A stretch of DNA of 64,000 nt from Lepisosteus oculatus. Its lineage: Eukaryota; Chordata; Actinopteri; Semionotiformes; Lepisosteidae. The stretch is taken from the NCBI RefSeq assembly GCF_040954835.1, contig NC_090709.1, forward strand, positions 46,074,490 to 46,138,489, written 5' to 3'. A model generated the notes under the pieces. The model worked only from the letters and a program-made list of their open reading frames with translations. It did no database searches and was not told where the DNA came from. Made by a program: the position numbers and the translations under genes. Shown here one piece after another: positions 32,432-43,815 of the stretch (its first letter is position 1; each line of letters opens with the position of its first letter).

Positions 32432-35400
32432 TCAGACTGGACGGTCCGGTTTCTGGACACCAGAGGTTGTGTTTCCTCTCCACCAGTGACACCTGGAGCC
32501 CAGGAGCCCAGAGATCAGAGCTAAGAACAGCAGCAGGAAGGGAGGGATCAGCATGACATAGGTTCGAGAACTCACTCCAGCATCTGAAGGCCTGGGAGCT
32601 GTAATAATAATAAAGAGAGAGAGAGAGATGTTCTGAAACAGAGTGGTTTCTCTGGAGAAGAGACTGGTTTTTATACAAGAAACACCCCTTCTTGCCCTGT
32701 TTTTCAAGCTAAGGAGCATCATTCGGAGTAAGTGCGATTCCAGTCTGGGTTGGGCCCTGAATCTGAGGAAGCGTTTGCCCAGTTGGGCCAGATTTCGAGA
32801 AGGAATCGAGAATCTGTCTGCAGGACAGGCACATCCCCTCCTTTGACCCTGAGTGACAAGGGTCTCAGGGGGTCCCGTTACAGACAAGCTCCTGGAACAC
32901 TGGAGAGCAACAGACCTCACAGTTCTCCCCGCTCCTCAAAGCACACAGGTGCAGAGAAACATCTACCTCTGTTACCGCAGGAGAAATCTCATCCTTGCTT
33001 TCTGCTGGAAGGAAATCTGGAGTGATAGGTCAAGGGACAGGGATGCTGATTAGTTAATTTATTCAGAAGCAGGCTTGTTCTTCATGATTATTTTGACAGG
33101 ATGAACCCATCAGTCCAATATGCGTTTTCCAATGTAATAGACAGGTAGGACTGTGGAAGTACACAAAGATTCATTAAGGAAATACCAGCCATACTGCAGG
33201 TCTGAAACAACAGTTGTCAGAAAGCCTCCTACCTCCCACAGTGAGGGTGACAGTGCTGATGGCGTTTCCCTGAAGGTCCCTCACTGTGTAGCTGCCATGA
33301 TCAGCTGGAGTGAGGGAGCGCAGTGTCAGAGAGCCGTCCTGCACCGATACTCTGTCTCTGTACTGGGGGACACAGCTGGCTATGCTGTCCTGGACAGAAC
33401 ACACTGAGGTCCAGTTTCCACCTCCTGCAGGATCAAACAGCACCTCCACTGGCTCTCCAGTGAACAGAGGGACAGACAGAGAGGCTTCAGGCTGCAGGGT
33501 GACAGTGTCTCTGTGAGCTGAAAGACAATCAGGACAGAGGATGATAGAAGAACACACTCTGTCAAGAATATAGAGCCCTCTAGTGACCCTACTGTAGACC
33601 TGCTCACCTCCCACAGTGAGGGTCACAGTGCTGATAGTGTTTCCCTGAAGGTCCCTCACTGTGTATCTCCCCTGATCAGCTGGAGTGAGGGAGCGCAGTG
33701 TCAGAGAGCCATCCTGCACCGACACTCTTTCTCTGTACTGGGGGACACAGCGGGCTGTGCTGTTCTGGACAGAACACACTGAAGTCAAGTTTTCAAACAG
33801 CACCTCCACTGGATCAGCAGTGAGAAGAGGGAGAGAAAGTGTGTTTCCACACTGAAGGGTGAGGACATCTGAGAAAGCTGGAAGAAACAACAGACACCAA
33901 ATTCACAGTTAAAGACTTTTTACTTAACATCTTACCATGTTTCTGTGTGACTGTCTGCTGTGTTCACTTCTCAAGTTGGGGCCAACAACAGACTCACACT
34001 GTGGGGGTATAACATATTGTATCTGTCCTCTCTCTGTTCTGCTGTGGAGCTGTGTGTGAGGAAGGTCTCAGCTCATAGCACTCTGTGGGAGAGACATGAT
34101 GTCTCTCGACTCAGCAATGTCACGTCCTTCCTGTGTAGAGCCACTCAGTTCATGTGTGAGAGGAGGAGGACAGACTGTCGTTCAGTCTCCCCTGTTTGGT
34201 ACTTAATATCTTATTGACTGGAGGATCTCATCCAGCTGTGTCTGGAGAGAAGCCAGGGTAACGGCTTCAACAACTTGGCTGGGCAGCTTGTTCCACACTC
34301 CTACCACCCTTTGTGTAATGACAAGCCTCCTTCTCCCTTAATCCCCATAGTTTCCACTAATTTGTCAGTGTGGGACACTCCCTCCAGACTAAAGGCTGAA
34401 GGAACTGAGTCTCTGTCAGCATGGGATACTCAAAGTGACCTCTAGATTTTTTCCCCCCAATTTGCTCTTCTCTGGAAAAAAATTCAGAGCAGCAATGTCT
34501 TTACTATAATCCAGTCAGTGAAATTGTCCACAAAACTCTAACAGCCTTCCCAGTGAAATAATTTACCAAAATCTTCATTTAAAATTTTACCCTTACCTAC
34601 ATGTCCTAAAATTCAGCTTGCCCCTTTCTTGACTTTAACATGTCAAAAAAAACAACCAGAGAATCATGAGCTCAGACCTGTGATGACGAGGTAGACCTCT
34701 CCCAGAAAGGTTAGCTGTTCCTGCCCTTTGCCGCAGAAGCACTCGTAATGACCTTCATCGGAGAACCGTGTGGGGCTGATGGTCACAGAGAAATTCTCCT
34801 GACTGATCTTCTCTCTGGACACCGCTGCCCTGTGCTTGAACTCGGGGCCGGGGAAGGGTGATCCACTTATTAAGTTAAACACTAGATCTCCAGATCTTTT
34901 CCACTCAATGTGCAGCTGGTCCTCAGGGATTCCCCTCAAGCCAGCAGCTGATCCACTGCAGTTCAGAGTGACCGAGTGTCCAACTGGCACTGACTGATAG
35001 ACGGCACCTGCAGAGAAACACACAGGAACACAGATGGTTAGATCATCCGAGGCTGTTTTAGGAGGCATGTGTTTTCCTAATCATCTCTTGCAAGTCCTCA
35101 GTGTACGTCTTAACCCTTCCAAGACCGCCGTCAGGATGCGCAAGGGGGCGCACCGCTATCTACTTCACGAGGAAGAGGCGCGTGACCCTACAGACCACTT
35201 CAATCCAACCCAGAAGGAGTCACATGGGCAACAAGCTGGAGTAGTGGGAGACTTGTCTGGAGCTGTAGAAGTGGAGAGACTACTCGACTGCAGAAAGAGA
35301 CGTGGAAAACTGAGGGACACGAACCTTGGAATTGTTTAAAGATTGGGAAGGGTGGATTATGGACTTGTCTTGTGTGCAGGACTGTGGACATAAACAACGA

Positions 35401-36282
35401 TGCCTTCTGATTTAAAAGCCAGAAGCTTTTCCGTGTGACTGTTCCCCCTCACAAACCGAGAGGACATACGCCTTCAGTAAGAAGGGAAGGTAATGATATT
35501 TCAGCGGCACATATAGAAAGGGATCACTTTTTCAGTAAAAAGCATAAAGAGAGATTCAGTATTCAACACAAATTGTTATTACTAAAAAACACACACAGGA
35601 TCAATGTGTAAATATAAGCAAATACCCTCCTCAGTCCTGACAGGAACCAGGGCAGTGATTGGGGCAAGGAGCTCATTAATTTTCCTACCCACACAGTTAA
35701 TGTGACTGCCGCTCTCAGTAAGAGTCAAGACCTAAGCTCTACTTGTGTATCTTTTCCAGCAAGATGAGCATAATCACAGCAGATAGAGAATTCTTACTTT
35801 TCACCTCTCACTGTCGGCTTCTGTTCGGTCTTTAAAAACAGAAGCACCAGGACTATGTCTAATCACTTTCCTTAGAGAGTCTGCACTTATAACTCACGCC
35901 TGCTTTCACAGTCCCAACTGTCTGTATCCAGGTCAAATCAACCACACATCTCCAGGATTTTCACAAAATAAAAGATCAAACAGAACAGAATTGTTCTGTA
36001 AGAAGCCCATTTTCATCTCTTCTTCAAAAATGTTAAGAATTCCAATTCTTCCATGGCAAGGGCCACCAATCCTGCAGGATTTGGGGTAAAAACAAGTGAT
36101 GTCCAGGGTGAGAGTGAGAGTGTAAGATTCTGAGATCTGGGGCCCCTCTGGTCAGTAGAGTTCAGGTGTGTGTGTGTGTTGTCCAGGGTGAAAAACAGGA
36201 AATAAAAGCTGGAGAAACTGGAGGGATACTTACCCGCTGTCAGGGCCATCACAGACAGAAGAGTCAGGGCAGAGAGGACCAT
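32432..36282 (-). CDS. three-Ig-domain transmembrane receptor (five exons)
   Basis: Exons on the minus strand: 36234-36282 (signal peptide MVLSALTLLSVMALTA), 34678-35007, 33608-33877, 33233-33517, 32432-32598. Every internal junction is AG/GT and phase 1, giving 366 residues with no stop. Domain 1 is V-like with Cys (TLNCSG), Trp (WKR) and DEGHYECFC. Domains 2 and 3 are alike (DGSLTLRSLTPADxGxYTVRD) but lack the F-strand Cys; both carry a different Cys pair (SVCSVQ and CVPQY). Exon 5 gives a TM helix (VMLIPPFLLLFLALISGLLG) and about 20 tail residues without tyrosine, so signalling would need a partner. The architecture recalls CD2/SLAM-type adhesion or immune receptors; the exact family is not recognised. 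Confidence 0.85.
34215..34345 (-). repeat. CR1-like dispersed repeat fragment
   Basis: It contains the block complementary to GGAACAAGCTGCCCAGC and the TTACACAAAGGGTGGTAGG region, found in plus orientation at 61480-61720 and 62440-62600. It lies in intron 2 of the receptor gene. Confidence 0.55.
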
Positions 36283-36289
36283 ATCTGGA

Positions 36290-37200
36290 ATGACCCTGTG
36301 GACACAGACACAGTGACTGAGTCACACAAGACCTTAACACTCCAGACAGACAGCATCACCTGAGCACGCCACCTCACACTGACGTACAGACGCTCTCACT
36401 GCAGGATCACCTGAACACACCGCTTCACAGAAGTAGGCTGTATCAATCTACAGTCTGTGACTTGGCTCTTGATATACCACATCGGACTTCTTGATTTACT
36501 CTATGTGCCACAGGAGTTGAGATTAAAAAGGAACTCCTTTTAAGCAGAATGGAATTTTTCCATCCAACTGAAAAAGAAAAGGTTTCACCTTCACACATAG
36601 CAAGAGGCATTACAACTGAATAAATGAATATTTGAATATGAGGATACTGAAAAACCTGTCTACTATTACTACTTCAGTTAAAAAAAAATACTGACACAGC
36701 TACAAAGTATTATAAAATGGTCGTTAAAGCAATTATTTTCTGATGTTCCCTTTTGAAGACTGAAATGGCAACTCTTGTGTTTACAGTATGATACTGGAGA
36801 CACACACTTTTCCTGTTCACACAAACGCACAGAAAACACCAGTATTAAATGCATAAACGAAAGGCAAAGCTCCCGAGGCAAGCAGAGCAACAAAACTGCA
36901 GACATTGCTGTCCTCACATCTAGTAACTCGGTGCCTGAACTTCCCAGACTGAGCTACTACCTGTCAAGCAGGCTGGACATAGTCACGAGACTCCCTGAAA
37001 AGTAAGGCGTTATATCTTGAGGACAACAGCAGCTGGGAAGCTACTTTCAACAGCACAAACCAATGAGACCAGTTCAGTTCTCCTATGATGTTTCAGGGGG
37101 TCTTACCCACTTCACGCTCGTGGACTGTTTTACTACAAGGAGCTCGGTTCTCACTACCGATCGTGTCCAATACACAGCTTTTATTTCCCCAGCAGGCTTC
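36290..37200. other. upstream region of the three-Ig receptor
   Basis: It should hold the promoter and any 5' non-coding exon of the minus-strand receptor. I cannot place a TATA box or start site with confidence, and no other gene is seen. Confidence 0.4.
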
Positions 37201-37460
37201 TGGTCAGCACCTATAGCCTTAAACACCCACGACTAGAGAATATCGTAGTGCCTTTGCCTGTCGCTGCAGCTGAAGAGCGCCCGGCTGGGGTACGCGGCGA
37301 GGGGCAGGACGGGAGTAGTAGTGGTCAGGGCGGGGACAAGGAAAGCCGCTGACCAGTGCAGCTGACCCACTGTGAAACGGGTGTACAGAGTGGGGAGATC
37401 GCCCGGATTCATGTAAATAGTTCCCTGGTTTCACACGCCGTTTATACTTGTACCCAATTG
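37200..37460. repeat. dispersed repeat before the L1 ORF1 (copy 1)
   Basis: It shares stretches with 45110-45320, for instance GTACAGAGTGGGGAGATCG here and GTACAGTGTGGGGAGATCG there. Because it precedes the L1-type ORF1, it may be part of that element's 5' leader. Confidence 0.4.
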
Positions 37461-37587
37461 CCACCCTCTCCCTGTGTAACTACCCAAATAGACCTCTGTA
37501 TGTTGCTCTCTCTCTGCTCGCATGCTAGTTGTTTAGACTTCGGTCATAATTGGGTGGGGAAGGTGCTTTTTTTTAGGTTTAAGAATT

Positions 37588-38475
37588 TTGAGACGAGTAG
37601 CACTGGGAAAAGAGAAGAGTGCTGGGTCTTCGAAGGAGAAGTCTAAGATACCTCAATCGTATATGTATATGTATATGGCAATGGAAGAGAAGAGTGAAGC
37701 AGCTGCAGGGGACGTGGAAAGAGTGCTGGAGATGCACTCGTATGCGAGCGAGACTCAGCTGCCGGAGGAAGAGCTGGAGTCTCTGCCCGGCACAACTGAG
37801 AAAACCCCAGCGGCCAAGAGAGGAAGGGGCGAGCTGAAGGAGCTCCAGACCAACATCTTCAACATGATGGCACAGAGCATGGGTGAGCTGAAGGAAATGA
37901 TTCGATTTAATACAGTCGCAATCGAAGGTCTTAAAAAGTCCATGGACCGTGTGTTCAATGATGTTGAGGACTTAAAGAACAAAGCAAAAGTTCTTAAACA
38001 AGTAAATATTGAACAAGAAAAGAAGATTAAAGATCTCGAATTGAAAGTGAACGATGCAGAAAGACACCGTCGACGATGGAATTTAAAATTACTTGGAGTT
38101 AAGGAGGAACGCGATGAGGACATTGTTGCAACAGTGAAGGGTATCTGTAAAAGGACCCTGTCGCACCAGGAGGACGCGATATCTGCCATTGACTTTGTTC
38201 ACAGGCTCGGGAGAGGGAACATGACTGGGCAAGTGCGCCCCAGATCGATAATACAGTTCACCAAGAGGACCGCGAGGGACATGCTGTGGCGAGCAAGGGG
38301 GAATGAGTATTTGAATGAGAACAAACTGAGGTTTGCAGAGGACCTGTCTGCCGCAGACAGGAGAACCAGGAGCCAGCTGTGGCCCCAGGTTGAAGCTGCA
38401 AGAAGAGAGGGGAGGAGAGCCTGCTTTGTGGGAGCGAGGGCCTTTGTGGACGGGAAGGAGATCTGCTCCCAGTGA
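37588..38475 (+). CDS. L1-type ORF1 protein (coiled coil, RRM, CTD)
   Basis: An uninterrupted frame of 295 residues; the true start is probably one of the Met codons around 37664-37682 (MYMYMAMEEKS). A long coiled coil covers roughly residues 95-155 (MGELKEMIRFNTVAIEG through KIKDLELKVNDAE). An RRM-like part starts at RRRWNLKLLGVKEER and includes DFVHRLGR. The C-terminal domain has RPRSIIQFT, then KLRFAEDLSAADRRTR and ARREGRRACFVG. This is the order of L1 ORF1 (Transposase_22-type) proteins, which form RNA-binding trimers. No ORF2 follows; after about 200 bases another LINE begins. It is either a truncated LINE with a lucky open ORF1 or a kept gene. Confidence 0.75.
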   Translation: MRRVALGKEKSAGSSKEKSKIPQSYMYMYMAMEEKSEAAAGDVERVLEMHSYASETQLPEEELESLPGTTEKTPAAKRGRGELKELQTNIFNMMAQSMGELKEMIRFNTVAIEGLKKSMDRVFNDVEDLKNKAKVLKQVNIEQEKKIKDLELKVNDAERHRRRWNLKLLGVKEERDEDIVATVKGICKRTLSHQEDAISAIDFVHRLGRGNMTGQVRPRSIIQFTKRTARDMLWRARGNEYLNENKLRFAEDLSAADRRTRSQLWPQVEAARREGRRACFVGARAFVDGKEICSQ

Positions 38476-38811
38476 CTGCTCAGTTAATAGATGAGTCTGT
38501 GAGTGAGAGAGAGAGAAAGGCAGCACAGAAGATGAGCTCCTAATTTCTTTGAGATTTTATTGTTTTCTGGAACTGAACAAATAGTCTAGGAATAAGGCAA
38601 CATCTAACAAAAACTAAAGAAAACCACAGAAGTTAAGAAATAATTTGCCATTGGAAAAAAAATCAACAAAGCAAACATCTAAAAAACTGAAGATCCACTA
38701 TAAGACACAGCTACACCTGAGGATAAAGGACCCGAGGAAAAACACCAAAAAGAAAAATCCTCAAGAGATGAAGAGGAACAGACAGAAAATGAATAATTAA
38801 AACAAGAAGAC

Positions 38812-38847
<36 letters not shown>

Positions 38848-38850
38848 AAA
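38812..38850. repeat. (AAAG)n microsatellite
   Basis: About nine perfect AAAG units, lying near the 5' end of the SGNH LINE. Confidence 0.9.
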
Positions 38851-38932
38851 AGTACACCAAAGGAAAGAGCAGAACACAGCCGCACTGGACCAGCCCTGCC
38901 CTCTCAGCACAGTACTCCAGTAGCCTGAGGAC

Positions 38933-40715
38933 GTGAAAACCGTTAAGACCAGGAAACAGTACAAAAACTCCTGGATGAAGGAAAACCCAGAGACCCTTAT
39001 CGCTGACTACTGCCAGGCAGGAGAAAAACACATAAAAACCAACCTGCTCTTTTTTACTGAGCATCCGAATGCCTGGCACACAGCTGTGTGTAAGAATTAT
39101 ACAAACACCACCAGAAGGGGCATCAGCAAAGGCAGGCAAATCTCCATAGGGGGCGACAGCGAGGTAAAAGACACTGTCCTGACCGTCAACACTTACCACA
39201 ATGGTACAGTGATGATACAGGGCAGTGAGGCCGCTCTGGAGCTTTTCGAGGAAAAGTTCACAGACCTTAAAACACAGGCCGACCTGGAGAAACCTCCCCA
39301 AGAAACAGGAGAGAGACCCAGCAGCCTGATGCCGCCACACCGGAGAGTTCAGCTCCACCTGACTCGGAGCCCACAAACACAGCCACACCAACCCCCCTGT
39401 GACCACAGCACAGTGCGCCTCCTGAGAGAGAAACTCTCTGCTCTGGAGCTGGACTTCACTGAGTTCAAGGAGCGGATCCTGGGGAGACTCACAGAGGGGC
39501 AGACAGCACAACAGCTAAGAGACGAGGTTAACAAACATAGGAACGAATGTAAAACCTCCAACAAACAGCTCAGGGCACAGATGGAAGAGCTGCTGCAAGA
39601 CAACAGTAAGCTGCAGTCGGAAGTAGCAGAGCTGAGAGAGGAGCTGCAGCTCGCGGAGAGGACAAGCAAGACTCTCAAAGAACAGCTGAGGAAACTCTCT
39701 ACTTCCCACTGCAGCCCTGACTGCAACAGAACAGCCCTGAGACCCAGAACACACAACACCCACCCCCAACCCGCAAAGACACACCCACCTCCACACAACC
39801 TGACACCCCTACAACCCCCACCACCAACTCCCACTTACCCAGTACCCCCACCGTAGCAAACACCACACCCACTGCACCCTCCGGCACCCCAAACCCCCTC
39901 ACAACTCTACTGCCCAAAAGCACATCCACCTTGCCGAACACTCAGGGTGACCCACACACACACCCGGCCCCACCCAACTCTTCTACCTCACACACTGCAC
40001 CCCCCCACGCAGCCCCCCACCCGGCAGCACAGCGCCCCTCCAGCAGACTGGACACCAGAGGCAGACGCATGGAAGTAGTCCTTCTCATCGACTCCAACGG
40101 AAGGTACATCGATGAGCACAGGCTCTTCCCGGGATTACAAACAGCAAAGCTCTGGTGTCCGACGACAGAGAAGACCCTGCAGCTGCTGTCCAGGTCGGTG
40201 CTGGGAGCCCCTCAGCACATCATCATCCACACCGGCTCCAACGACCTGAGGACCCAGAGGGAGCAGGTGGCCATCAGTCCATCAGGAGAGTGGCAGAGAG
40301 GGCCATACAGGAGTTCCCTCGCGCCCGAATTGTCATCTCCACCTTGCTGCCGAGACAGGACGAGCAGCACCACACCATCCAGAGAATCAACGCTGAGATC
40401 TCACGGTGCTGCGCCCTGCTCCCAAACGTCTACCTGGCCCATCACTCCACCCTTGGACCACAGCATCTACACGACCATAAACACCTAAAAAAACAGACCA
40501 TTGGACTCTTCACAAAATCTCTGAAAGACACCACACTGGGCAGACACCCAAACAGCACCCCAGAGAAAAACAGGAGGACTACCAGAGGAACGCCCCAGCA
40601 CCCACACTCCCAACCCAGACCAGCTCAACCTTACAGCCCTCCAACCCAGACAAACGACCGAACAGGACCAGAACCAGCGCCCCACCCCATGCCCCTCACC
40701 CAGACCAGCAGCTGA
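38933..40715 (+). pseudogene. LINE ORF1: coiled coil, Pro-rich linker, SGNH esterase
   Basis: Three frames carry one protein. At 38933-39856: an N-terminal domain (FFTEHPNAWHTAVCKNY), a coiled coil (about residues 165-260) and a Pro/Thr/His-rich linker. At 39931-40300: the linker and the esterase start. At 40270-40715: the rest. SGNH-hydrolase blocks are present: the nucleophile block LIDSNGR, the HTGSNDLR block, and a DxxH block in LHDHKHL. Esterase domains in ORF1 are known from CR1/L2-group LINEs. At least two frameshifts (near 39855 and 40270-40290) and one stop break it. Confidence 0.7.
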
Positions 40716-41019
40716 ACCGGACCAGAACCACAACCCCTCCCCACCCAGCACAACAGCAGAGCCGGACCGAGCCCCTCCTGCACAGCTACGCCACAGCCCT
40801 GGCCAGACCAGCAGTCCCAAGCGGTTTGGAGCTGGGAGAAATCCGGCAGCTCCTGAACCTCATCTGCACCCAGCTTATGAGCTGAACTTCCATCACCCAA
40901 AGTGACAGACAAAAACCCAGCACAATACTTGTTTCTGTTGATGATGTAAATGTCCGACACTAATTTGATACAGTTCCAGAAAACAATAACAAATTGCAAA
41001 GATAATTCAAACGATAACA

Positions 41020-41570
41020 ATGAGATCTCTAACGATAAGTATGTGGAACATTCAGGGTCTGGGCTCGTCAGCATTTGGGCTGAAGAGCACTGATCCTGAA
41101 TTTATCAAGGATGTAAAGGAGACAGACATCATGATCCTACAGGAGACATGGTGTCGGGGAGACTTGGCTACCCACTGTCCCCCAGGCTACAAGGAGATCA
41201 CGGTGCCCTCTGTCAAAAAAAAACCAAATCACCCGGGGCAGAGACTCTAGGGGGGGATCATTGTGTGGTACAGAGCGGAGCTCAGTCACTCCATACAATT
41301 AGTAAAGAAAGAAGAGTCACGAGTTTGGCTTAAAATCAAAAGAAATACCATCTGTACAGAAAATGAGGTCTTCCTGTGTGCTGTCTACATCCCGCCCTCA
41401 GAATCCCCCTACTACAGTGAGGGAATTCTCCCCAGTCTCCACACGGAGATCGGTCACTTCCAGGGCGACCTGGGCAAACTGAGCTCCGACACCTGCCAGA
41501 GTCACAACGGGTCCCAATCCTACTGGGAGAGGGAGGAGGGAACTCAGTTGATCTGGCAGCCCAGTATGTG
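41020..41570 (+). pseudogene. LINE ORF2: N-terminal endonuclease piece
   Basis: It starts MRSLTISMWNIQGLG with the catalytic Asn block WNIQG, then LQETWC with the catalytic Glu. A frameshift in an A-run near 41213-41250 moves it to the frame GGIIVWYR through LCAVYIPPSESPYYS. It ends before the GDFN block, and the whole reverse transcriptase is missing. Confidence 0.7.
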
Positions 41571-41809
41571 ATCTCCTGTCACAGCCTGAGGAACAGTGAG
41601 TCTGTCTCCCAATAATGCTCCAGCCTCCTACAGTATATGTCAATATTTTATAATATGTCTTTGTTGAAAATGTCTGTAGGTTTTATTTTACTTCTATTTT
41701 TTGTTTTGTTCCATGTTAATTTTATTATTTTTATTTGCTTTGGCAACACCGATTGTACCCATCGGTCATGCTAATAAAGCACCTTGAATTGAATTGAAAT
41801 AATAATTGT

Positions 41810-42080
41810 TTGGTTAAATTTATTATAGCAGTATATACTAGTGTTTACTTAAGTGTTTGGTTTAGAATGTTGTGGTCCTGGTTTTTGAAAAGCTCAATAA
41901 GTTAGATAATCTTAGACTTATTTACTTTTGTGTATGTCTTTATTCTTTCTATTGGTATTTTATTTTAGTATTGGAGTGGAAACATTTATTTTAACTCCAC
42001 AAAAATCTGAAAAGTGAAAACGCAAGTTAACATTTGTTACATGTAAAAATAATTTGGTTAAATAATTGACTTAATTATCT
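41810..42080. other. AT-rich stretch, no gene seen
   Basis: It follows the LINE tail and ends in an (AAT)n run (42100-42118). No frame or known repeat recognised. Confidence 0.5.
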
Positions 42081-42114
42081 CTGGCACTTAATTGTTTTAT
42101 AATAATAATAATAA

Positions 42115-42445
42115 TAATAGCAGGGTCTCGGCACCGAAAACAGACGGAGGCCTGCGAGGCAGCGGACTGTCGGTACTGCGCCAGGCGAGGGGGGAAGCAA
42201 GCGCCGCGGCTACGTCCCTGAGCGGGGCAGCAGGATGCAGACGCCGAGACCAGCGGCCGGCAGCGAATGATTTGCATATCAAAAAGACGTCTAGACCTAC
42301 CTTGACTGTAAATAACTCGTGCGCTGTTTGAACAATTTCCTCCCAGTACTGTTCACGTTACAAAATTTTAGGACAGAAAACACTAAACAGTTCATCAATT
42401 TCATTACGGGATTAATAAAGTATTATCTATCTTAACCTCCATACA
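42115..42445 (+). repeat. GC-rich patch with an octamer, then a LINE-type tail
   Basis: 42115-42265 is GC- and CpG-rich. An octamer ATTTGCAT lies at 42269-42276. The stretch ends GGGATTAATAAAGTATTATC, a tail form known from fish LINEs, so the whole may be the 3' end or leader of such an element rather than a promoter. Confidence 0.35.
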
Positions 42446-42514
42446 TCCACACGCGTCTTCCGGCCATGTAATCCTAACACGTTACAGTGGTGACGTTCAC
42501 GATCCCCAAACGTC

Positions 42515-42760
42515 TTTTTGTATTTTTTTATTTATGCTTAACAAAATAACAAAAATTACAATACAAACAAGAGTACGTATAAGAATTCAAAACAAAGATA
42601 TCGTCAGGGGTAGATATTACTACATAAATTCACATTATGAAAAAAGGTTAAACAAATTAAATTAAAAAATGTCCGCACCGCTTTCATATTTGTGCACTTC
42701 GAAATAGTCTGCAAATACCCCCTTACATCCATTTTAAAATGTTCAAACGATCCCCAAACG
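42515..42760 (-). repeat. LINE-like 3' end (copy 2 of 2)
   Basis: Partner of 19560-19800 with the same blocks (CAATACAAACAAGAG, ATCGTCAGGGG). It is minus-oriented by its A-rich tail. Confidence 0.35.
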
Positions 42761-42779
42761 TGAACAGCTTCGGTTTTAG

Positions 42780-43020
42780 CCTCAGTTTCTAGACGAAGAG
42801 CCAAGGAGTAAAAGCTCTACTGAACTAAGGACAGAAGATTTAAAGTGTAGCATTTCCTCCATAACAGACCCTCCTTTCTTAAAATCTCCACCAAAGTATT
42901 AAAAATGAGTTCTTTTATTTTTCGCCTTTGCCTCAGAGATCTGCAGCACCGTGGCTTTTACACGAGGTGAACACAGACGAAACTCGTCTAATTGAGACTC
43001 TCGTACTCCTTAGAAAACGA
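42780..43020 (-). repeat. ~800-bp tandem duplicate, left part
   Basis: Homologous to 43575-43815. Both copies, read on the minus strand, contain a similar short peptide run (SSVFTSCKSHGAADL here, SSGLTSCKIHGAADL there) followed in the right copy by a donor-like GAAGGTAAGG. No known domain. It may be a duplicated exon or an unknown repeat. Confidence 0.4.
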
Positions 43021-43574
43021 GTTTTTAACTCGAGCAAGGAGGTGTGATTCAGTCCCTGCGATAGAGGGCAGTTACAGGAACATTTAAGCATAAAGGCGAA
43101 AATCGAAATCATAAAAACACCATGATCTATAAGCATCTCTTTATAATGGAGTTTAAACTCGATTTAAGTGAATCGACAAGCACTTGAAACTTGTAAGAGA
43201 TTTTAACAGCGGAATTACTGAAATCAGACGACGCAAACATCGTTTATTTTTTGCCAGAATCTCCTCATCTTCGTTAAAAAGAGGACTTGGAGATCCTCAC
43301 CACAGTTTCTAGACCTCAGCGCCTGTATTACCACTGAGATTATGTATTACCAGTGCTGGCGCCAGTGCTCCACTTCAACCAGCGCCATTTTATAAGATCC
43401 CAACCCTGTCTGGTACGGCGTTGCTTTTCGATTCAAAAGCATAAATAATCCACTTATTTGTAAAAAGCCTTAATTTTGATGGAAATACGGAACCCTTACC
43501 GATATTCTCTAATCGTTTTCTATATCTCAAGATGTACAAGTAAGAATATTAATAAATATTTAATACTTCCTACA

Positions 43575-43815
43575 TCAGTTTCTGTTTACAGACGACGACG
43601 AGTAACACCTCGACTGAACGCTCCTCACACTAATTTAAACTGTAACATTTATTTCTAAACAGATCATCTTTTCTTAAAATCTCCACAAAAGTATTAAAGA
43701 TGAATTCCCTTACCTTCGCTTCGGAGATCCGCTGCACCGTGGATCTTACACGAGGTGAGCCCAGAGGAAACGAGTCTTATTGAGACACTTATGGTCATAC
43801 TCGTTGTTAGATGTT
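43575..43815 (-). repeat. ~800-bp tandem duplicate, right part
   Basis: Partner of 42780-43020, about 796 bases on. The best-kept stretch runs from CTTAAAATCTCCAC to AGACACTTATGG. Between and after the copies (43020-43575, 43815-44250) I see no gene. Confidence 0.4.

Larger units (their letters stand above)
38690..41806 (+). mobile_element. LINE with SGNH-esterase ORF1, internally deleted
   Basis: A non-LTR element with a long ORF1 ending in an esterase-like domain, the N-terminal half of an APE endonuclease, and then directly a 3' end. The reverse transcriptase is gone. The end TTGAATTGAATTGAA with GCTAATAAAGC before it is the kind of short-repeat tail seen in CR1/L2-related fish LINEs. The element carries several frameshifts and is dead. 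The left edge is approximate. Confidence 0.75.

Noticed and set aside
32643-33053. Plus-strand frames across the Ig receptor
   Set aside because: They are antisense shadows of the receptor exons and introns.
39349-39834. Minus-strand Ser/Leu/Cys-rich frame
   Set aside because: Antisense of the coiled coil and Pro-rich part of the LINE ORF1; composition follows from the other strand.
42269-42276. Octamer ATTTGCAT as an snRNA or Ig promoter
   Set aside because: No proximal element, TATA box or gene follows, and the stretch ends in a LINE-type tail.
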